From Trinickia dabaoshanensis (GTDB taxonomy: Bacteria > Pseudomonadota > Gammaproteobacteria > Burkholderiales > Burkholderiaceae): a stretch of 64,000 nucleotides of DNA. The notes below the pieces were generated by a model. It saw only the letters and a program-made list of their open reading frames with translations. It searched no databases and had not been told where the DNA came from. Numbering within the stretch: the first letter of the stretch is position 1; the number at the start of each line of letters is the position of its first letter. The translations under genes and the position numbers were made by a program. The stretch is taken from assembly GCF_002879885.1 (NCBI RefSeq), contig NZ_PNYA01000004.1, positions 124,001-188,000 of the forward strand, written 5' to 3'. Shown in pieces: positions 59,010 through 64,000 of this stretch.

Positions 59010-61352
59010 ATGGCGGGAATGGGGCGCGTCACGCGCGCACGTTGGTCATGGCTTGCGATAGCCATGGGGTGTTCGACTGCGGCGCCGCATACTTGGGCTG
59101 CGGGTGCACCCCCTATCGAATTTCACGTGGCGGGCGGCCAGCTCGATAAGGTGCTGCTGCAGATCGCGAAGCTCGGGCACGTCGTACTTTCGTTCGACGC
59201 GTCACTGACGCGCGGCCTCTCGGCTCCCTCGGTGGACGGCACGATGACGGCGAAAGAGGCGCTCGCCAACGCGCTGACGGGTAGCCACCTCGAATTAATC
59301 GAGGTCGCGGGCGGTACGCTCACGCTGCGCCGTGCCGACACGGCAGGCGAGCCAGGCACCATATCGGCGCCGGACCATGTACTGCCGAAAATCGATGTAC
59401 GGGCCCGCGCCGACGACGATGATGCGGCTAGGCACAGCTTCGTCGTCGCGCGCTCGTCGGCAGCCACGCGTACCGACATGGCGCTCTCGGATGTGCCCCA
59501 GTCCGTCGGGGCCGTCAGTCAGGAAGTCATCACCACTCAGCAAGCCGCAACCGTTGCCGACGCGCTCGCCAATGTGAGCGGTGCCACGCCGTTCTATGGC
59601 TTCAACAGCTCGGACTACGACGTCAAGGTGCGCGGCTTTCAAACCACATCTCTGCTGGCCGACGGCATGCTCTACGAAGCGAGCGCCTATCCGCCGTTGG
59701 AGGGCATTGAGCGCGTCGAAGTGATCAAAGGGCCCGTCACGTTGATCGCGGGAGGCGTGCCCGCGGGCGGCATCGTCAATCTCGTCACCAAGAAGCCCGA
59801 GTTCACGGCACAACGCACGCTCACGACGCAGATCGACTCGAACGGCCAGCGCCGGGCAAGCGTCGACCTCGCCGGCACCTTGGGCGACGCGTCTCATGTG
59901 GGCTACCGCTTCCTAGCGGCCGGCGAGTTGGACAGCCGCAACTATGGCGGCTACGACGGCAAACGCGAGTTCTATCTGGCGCCTTCGCTGCGCTATCGCG
60001 ATTCGGCAACCGATATCACGCTCGGCGTCGAGCATTACCGCAATCGTTTGCCTATCCTGCCGTATACGGTCGGCGGCCCCGACGGCAATCCGCTGCCCGA
60101 TACGCCGCTGACACCGGTCAGCGCGCCGAGCGATTACATCTCCAATGAAATGACCGAGGTTCACCTGCTCACCGAGCACTCGTTCGGCGATGGTTGGAGC
60201 GTACGGGCGCGCGCGCGGCTGTTGCGCTACGAGACCACTACGTTTTGGGATCTGCCGTTGGCCGTTTTCGACGCCGGCGGCGACGTGGGACTCGACGCGA
60301 TCGATGCCCGCACGGTCCAGCACGAGGCTACGGTGGCGAGCGAAGTGGTACGCAAGTTCAAGCTAGGCGGGGTGTCCGGTACGCTGCTCGCCGGCTTGGA
60401 TTTCTGGCGGTTCGGGTATGCCAACGATCAAGCGCCCGATAACTTTTCGCTGCAGAACCTCTATACGCCGCAGCCGCTGCAAACCGTACCGGGCGGCCCT
60501 CTCATGCCGTTCTCTTCTTACGATTCGAAGCAGTGGAGCACCTATGTGCAAGCGCAACTGGCATTCGGATCGCGGCTTCGCGTGCTGGCCTCGATGCGGC
60601 ACACGAACGTACTGTTCTCCGATCAGCTCAATCAGTTCAGTCAGCACAACAACGCCTGGACGCCGAATCTCGGCGTCAGCTACCGGCTGACGTCGTCCGC
60701 GACGTTCTACGCCAACTGGCTGCACGGGTTCGACCAATCGCTGGGTAACCAGACGTCGAACGGCTCCGGTTTACCGCCGATGCGCAGCGAACAGATCGAG
60801 ACGGGCGTGAAATTCAATCTGCTCGACGATAAGCTCTACGCGACAGCAGCCGTCTACCGTCTACGCAACGACTTTTCGATCGGCCCCGATCCGGCGAATC
60901 CGCTCTTTGCAGCGCAAGCACCGGGTCAGCACAGCCGCGGGTTCGAGTTCGATGTCCAAGGGCAAGCGCTGCCGGGCTGGAACGTGATCGGCGCCGTCAC
61001 CGTGGCGAGCGCCAATGCCGACGGTGGCGATACGGGCGCGCCGGCCGTCCCGGCGCGCAGCGCGAGCCTATGGAGCACCTATGCGTTCAGCCATGATCCG
61101 GCGCGCGGCTGGAGCGTGGGCGGCGGCATCTTCTGCCACTCGCGCGCGCCGACGGATATGCCCGGATTTTCGCTGCCCGGTGACGCTCGCGTCGATGCGA
61201 CCGTCTTCTATCGGGCCGCGCACTGGTCCGCGCAACTGGGCGTGAAGAACGTGTTCGACCGGCGCCTGTACGGCGCGTCGATGCACGCGGTCGCCATTCC
61301 CGTACTGCCGGGCCGTACCGTCACATTGACGACGACATTCGATCTGAGCTGA
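59010..61352 (+). CDS. TonB-dependent outer-membrane receptor/transducer with STN domain
   Basis: 780 residues. Signal peptide (ending about residue 31, HTWA), an STN signalling domain (about 35-110, PIEFHVAGGQLDKVLLQIAKLGHVVLSFD...), plug domain (about 150-265, with DVPQSVGAVSQEVI, VRGFQTTSLLADGM and IERVEVIKGPVTLIAGGVPAGGIVNLVTKKP) and a 22-strand barrel ending TVTLTTTFDLS with the siderophore-receptor C-terminal pattern. The STN domain marks it as a transducer that talks to FecR and the ECF sigma factor, not only an importer. Ligand could be a ferric siderophore or, as for PrhA, a plant signal. ATG 59010 or 59019. Confidence 0.92.
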   Translation: MAGMGRVTRARWSWLAIAMGCSTAAPHTWAAGAPPIEFHVAGGQLDKVLLQIAKLGHVVLSFDASLTRGLSAPSVDGTMTAKEALANALTGSHLELIEVAGGTLTLRRADTAGEPGTISAPDHVLPKIDVRARADDDDAARHSFVVARSSAATRTDMALSDVPQSVGAVSQEVITTQQAATVADALANVSGATPFYGFNSSDYDVKVRGFQTTSLLADGMLYEASAYPPLEGIERVEVIKGPVTLIAGGVPAGGIVNLVTKKPEFTAQRTLTTQIDSNGQRRASVDLAGTLGDASHVGYRFLAAGELDSRNYGGYDGKREFYLAPSLRYRDSATDITLGVEHYRNRLPILPYTVGGPDGNPLPDTPLTPVSAPSDYISNEMTEVHLLTEHSFGDGWSVRARARLLRYETTTFWDLPLAVFDAGGDVGLDAIDARTVQHEATVASEVVRKFKLGGVSGTLLAGLDFWRFGYANDQAPDNFSLQNLYTPQPLQTVPGGPLMPFSSYDSKQWSTYVQAQLAFGSRLRVLASMRHTNVLFSDQLNQFSQHNNAWTPNLGVSYRLTSSATFYANWLHGFDQSLGNQTSNGSGLPPMRSEQIETGVKFNLLDDKLYATAAVYRLRNDFSIGPDPANPLFAAQAPGQHSRGFEFDVQGQALPGWNVIGAVTVASANADGGDTGAPAVPARSASLWSTYAFSHDPARGWSVGGGIFCHSRAPTDMPGFSLPGDARVDATVFYRAAHWSAQLGVKNVFDRRLYGASMHAVAIPVLPGRTVTLTTTFDLS

Positions 61353-61376
61353 GAGCCGAGTATTCGAACTCACGCG

Positions 61377-61655
61377 TCAATGCAGCGTCGCCGTATCGGG
61401 CCGTTCGTCCCCGAACAAGACGTGCGTGTTTTGGACGGCGCCGCCAATCGCATCGAAAAGCTGGACGGCCGCTTGCGCGCTGAAGCGGATTCGGCGCTCG
61501 GCGAAACACCCGCCTTCGTCTTGCTGCATCAAGTCGATGACGACGATATCGATATCCCCGGACGGATGCCGGACCATCGAAATCGGCACGGACACATTGA
61601 ACGCTTCGTCCGGCGAATCCCATGCATCTGACTGTTCGTTGTTCTCGAAAATCAC
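61377..61655 (-). CDS. Small hypothetical protein
   Basis: 92 residues from a GTG at 61655 with GGAGG upstream at a suitable distance. Acidic, soluble, with a beta-strand run VSVPISMVRHPSGDIDIVVIDLMQQDEGG and a helix FSAQAAVQLFDAIGGAV. No family recognised. It is convergent with the receptor gene and lies downstream of the hybrid kinase gene on the same strand. Confidence 0.55.
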   Translation of the reverse strand: MIFENNEQSDAWDSPDEAFNVSVPISMVRHPSGDIDIVVIDLMQQDEGGCFAERRIRFSAQAAVQLFDAIGGAVQNTHVLFGDERPDTATLH

Positions 61656-61760
61656 CGGAAGGTCCTCCCATTTGCAGTTTTGTTCACCAACGTAACGATT
61701 GTCCGCAAGCGGCTTCGTATTGCCCCGCGATGAAACGAAATATCGGACACGCCGACGAAT

Positions 61761-63920
61761 TCACGGCATCGGCTCGAGGTGCCGTTCGACGAACGCAAGC
61801 AACGCCTTCGATTGATATGCGCGAGCCAACGCGTGCAACGTCGAGGCGAACGCCGCGCAGTCCTGGTCCTCCTGCGCGACCTTGTCCGCCCAGTCCCTTA
61901 CGCCCCGCATGTCCCCCATGCGCGCAAGAAGATAAAGCTCACGCATTCGCGCTTCGGGCGGAACACGCAGCGTCAACGTCGAAATCCGATCGAGACACGG
62001 TTCGGGCTCGTCCCGCTCCGGCCCGTAGATCCACGTGAGCCCCACCAACGATGAAATCTCGGCCTGTAGCCGTGTGAAATCGATCGGCTTCGAAAGAAAT
62101 GCATTGGCGCCGGCCTGCAGCGCTTTATCGACGTCCGCTTGGGATGCGCTTGCCGACAACGCGACGATCGGAACGTCGACGCCCTCGGGCCGCGCGCGCA
62201 GGCGGCGAATGAACTCCAAACCGTCCATACCGGGCATCACGACGTCGGTCAGCACGATCGATATGGGCTCCCGGGCCAGTGCCGCCAGCGCATCGCACGC
62301 CGAGCCGGCCGTGACGACGTCGAAACCGAGTGGCCCCAGCAAGTCCCCGATGACCGTCCGATTCAGGGGTGCGTCGTCCACGACGAGCACCTTATGCCGC
62401 GGCCCGGCATAGCCCGTTACGTGCCCTTCGTATCGTCGTAAGCACGCGTCTGCGCTCGCGCGTTGGGCCGCCGGCAATTCGAAGCTGAACACACTCCCCT
62501 TGCCGACTTCGCTTTCGGCAACGATATCGCCCCCCATGGCCCGTACGAACTGACGGCTGATCGCGAGCCCCAGGCCGATCCCGCCTTCACCGCAGAGCGC
62601 GGATCGTGCTTGCTCGTAGGGTAAGAATATTCGCTCGAGAAAGTCCTCGGCGATCCCGATGCCGGTGTCGATCACCTCGAAACGCACATCACCGGATGCC
62701 GCTCGGCTAACGCGCAACATTACGCTGCCCTGCGCCGTGAACTTAACGGCGTTGGTCAACAAATTGAGAAGCACCTGCCGCAGCCGGCATTCATCGGCCC
62801 GCACCGCTACCGGCGCATCGGGCGAAATCCGAGGAACGAATGCCAGCCCCTTCTCCGCCGCCTTCATCGCAATGACTTCGCCCATCGTCCCCACCGTTGC
62901 CGACACCATGACATCGCTGATCTCGACGCGCATCCGGCCGGCTTCCACGGTCGCAAAATCGAGCACGTCGCGAATCAGCGCGAGCAACTGCTCGCCACAG
63001 CGCTGAATCACCGCCACGGCGTCACGATGCGTCGCCCGCAGTGAAGCGTCACGCTGAAGCAGTTGCGCATATCCGAGTATCCCGTTCAGCGGGGTGCGCA
63101 GCTCATGACTCATGCTGGCGAGAAAGGCGCTCTTGGCCCGATTTGCCGTTTCCGCCTCGATTCGCGCCTCGCGCTCCGCCGCGGCGTCGCGCTCCTCCTG
63201 ATAGGCGCGATGGGCCCGGACGCTCATTTCGTTGAACGCGGACACCAGTCGATCGAATTCATCGGGCGCCACGCTAGGATTGCGATCGAGCGCGAGCGGT
63301 ATTGGCGGATCGCGATAGTCGTAGGTATCCACGGCCCGTGCCACGGCACCGAGATGCCGGGTGATTAACCGGTTCAACAACACCGTGATGAATACCGCAA
63401 TCAAGAACGTGTTCGTCGCCTGGCCGACGATAATCAGGACCGCCGTTCTTGCCACGGCTCCGAATAGATCGTCCAGCGTCGCTACGACGTGCAACGTGCC
63501 GATCACTCTGTCGGTGCCCTGCACGCGTCGCACGACCGGGAAATCGCGCGACACGATAGAGCGTCCGGGCGTCGACAGACCAGCGGAAACGACGAACGGC
63601 TCGCGGCCGGTCGCGCTCACGCGCACCGAACGGATGTCTCGAAGCCTCAGCATGTCGTCCAGTTCCGATTGCAACTGCGGACGATCGAGCCGCCAAAGCG
63701 CCTCTCCAACGCTGTCGCGATAGCTGCGCTCGACGTCCGCTAGGCGCGTTTGCACGAGATCCACGCCCTGCCGATACTCGCGATAAAGTTGTACCGCGGC
63801 GAGCAGGATCGTGACGACGCAACTGAACGCGAAAATCGCGGCAAAGAGCCGCAAGACGACGCTGCCGCGTAGGCGATCGATCAGGCTGCGCAAACAAATC
63901 GGCACAATGGCGACTCGCAC
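61761..63920 (-). CDS. Membrane hybrid sensor histidine kinase with receiver domain
   Basis: 719 residues. First membrane helix about 23-45, periplasmic sensor about 46-160 (YRDSVGEALWRLDRPQLQSELDDMLRL), second helix about 165-185, HAMP-like segment to about 240, HisKA with SMSHELRTPLNGILGYAQLL (His near 270), HATPase (NLLTNAVKFTAQG, GGIGLGLAISRQFVRAMGGDI), then a receiver domain with VLTDVVMPGMDGLEF (Asp near 553). The last 105 residues are helical and could be a degenerate HPt, with no clear phospho-His. No partner regulator next door; one of the two HrpG-like regulators is a possible target. First gene of its strand at the right edge. Confidence 0.92.
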   Translation of the reverse strand: MRVAIVPICLRSLIDRLRGSVVLRLFAAIFAFSCVVTILLAAVQLYREYRQGVDLVQTRLADVERSYRDSVGEALWRLDRPQLQSELDDMLRLRDIRSVRVSATGREPFVVSAGLSTPGRSIVSRDFPVVRRVQGTDRVIGTLHVVATLDDLFGAVARTAVLIIVGQATNTFLIAVFITVLLNRLITRHLGAVARAVDTYDYRDPPIPLALDRNPSVAPDEFDRLVSAFNEMSVRAHRAYQEERDAAAEREARIEAETANRAKSAFLASMSHELRTPLNGILGYAQLLQRDASLRATHRDAVAVIQRCGEQLLALIRDVLDFATVEAGRMRVEISDVMVSATVGTMGEVIAMKAAEKGLAFVPRISPDAPVAVRADECRLRQVLLNLLTNAVKFTAQGSVMLRVSRAASGDVRFEVIDTGIGIAEDFLERIFLPYEQARSALCGEGGIGLGLAISRQFVRAMGGDIVAESEVGKGSVFSFELPAAQRASADACLRRYEGHVTGYAGPRHKVLVVDDAPLNRTVIGDLLGPLGFDVVTAGSACDALAALAREPISIVLTDVVMPGMDGLEFIRRLRARPEGVDVPIVALSASASQADVDKALQAGANAFLSKPIDFTRLQAEISSLVGLTWIYGPERDEPEPCLDRISTLTLRVPPEARMRELYLLARMGDMRGVRDWADKVAQEDQDCAAFASTLHALARAYQSKALLAFVERHLEPMP

Positions 63921-64000
63921 GACCCTATCGCCTTGCCGCGTTACGCGGTGCTTGAACGTTCATCCAATACTCGGCGGGTATTTCGCGATCCTGTTTGGAC

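Noticed and set aside
1..64000. tRNA, rRNA, insertion sequences, integrase, CRISPR arrays, plasmid origin
   Set aside because: None recognised on reading both strands; boundaries of a genomic island therefore cannot be set within this window.

Overview
The window reads as the pathogenicity region of a plant-associated Burkholderiaceae bacterium (Burkholderia sensu lato or a relative such as Trinickia or Ralstonia). It is high in GC and carries a complete type III secretion system (T3SS) whose gene order and regulator match the Hrp2 class of Ralstonia and Xanthomonas. No tRNA, rRNA, insertion sequence, integrase or CRISPR array was seen.

Layout. 1-3.4 kb: 3' part of an OmpR-type regulator resembling HrpG, then a PopA-like harpin and a second probable secreted protein. 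3.5-13.0 kb, minus strand: sctX/hrpB1, sctI, J, K, L, N, O, T, then the AraC-type activator gene hrpB and the secretin gene sctC. 13.2-21.8 kb, plus strand: sctU, V, P, Q, R, S, hpaA, sctD, a small hrpD6-like gene and the chaperone gene hpaB. Most junctions inside these two operons are ATGA stop/start overlaps. 21.8-29.4 kb: an unrecognised 906-residue candidate effector, the Hrp pilin gene, a 181-residue candidate effector, a protein with a duplicated 78-residue domain, and an XopP/HLK-family effector. 29.5-37.3 kb: a small hypothetical gene, a five-PAS histidine kinase, and a divergent pair of autotransporter heptosyltransferase and self-associating autotransporter. 37.4-42.7 kb: effector cluster with a HopX/XopE-type transglutaminase-like protein, a frameshifted second copy, a 3' stub of a third, a CheD-like (HopAF1-type) candidate deamidase, a degenerate GNAT-like protein and a HExxH metalloprotease. 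42.9-49.5 kb: chemoreceptor, secreted chorismate mutase, Tat-exported alginate-lyase-like enzyme, lipoprotein. 49.5-55.1 kb: coiled-coil candidate effector, ankyrin effector and ShET2-like cysteine-protease effector. 55.5-63.9 kb: FecI-type sigma factor, FecR, TonB, a second HrpG-like regulator, an STN-domain TonB-dependent receptor, a small hypothetical gene and a hybrid histidine kinase.

How it fits together. I found twelve exact TTCGB-N15-TTCGB (PIP/hrpII) boxes, each correctly oriented 45-196 nt upstream of a gene: harpin, sctU, hrpB1, pilin, six effector or secreted-protein transcription units, the duplicated-domain gene and the Tat-exported lyase. They define a HrpB regulon directly from sequence. 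The FecI/FecR/TonB-receptor block with its embedded HrpG-like regulator parallels the PrhA-PrhR-PrhI to HrpG to HrpB cascade of Ralstonia, so it is a candidate for the plant-sensing input to this T3SS.
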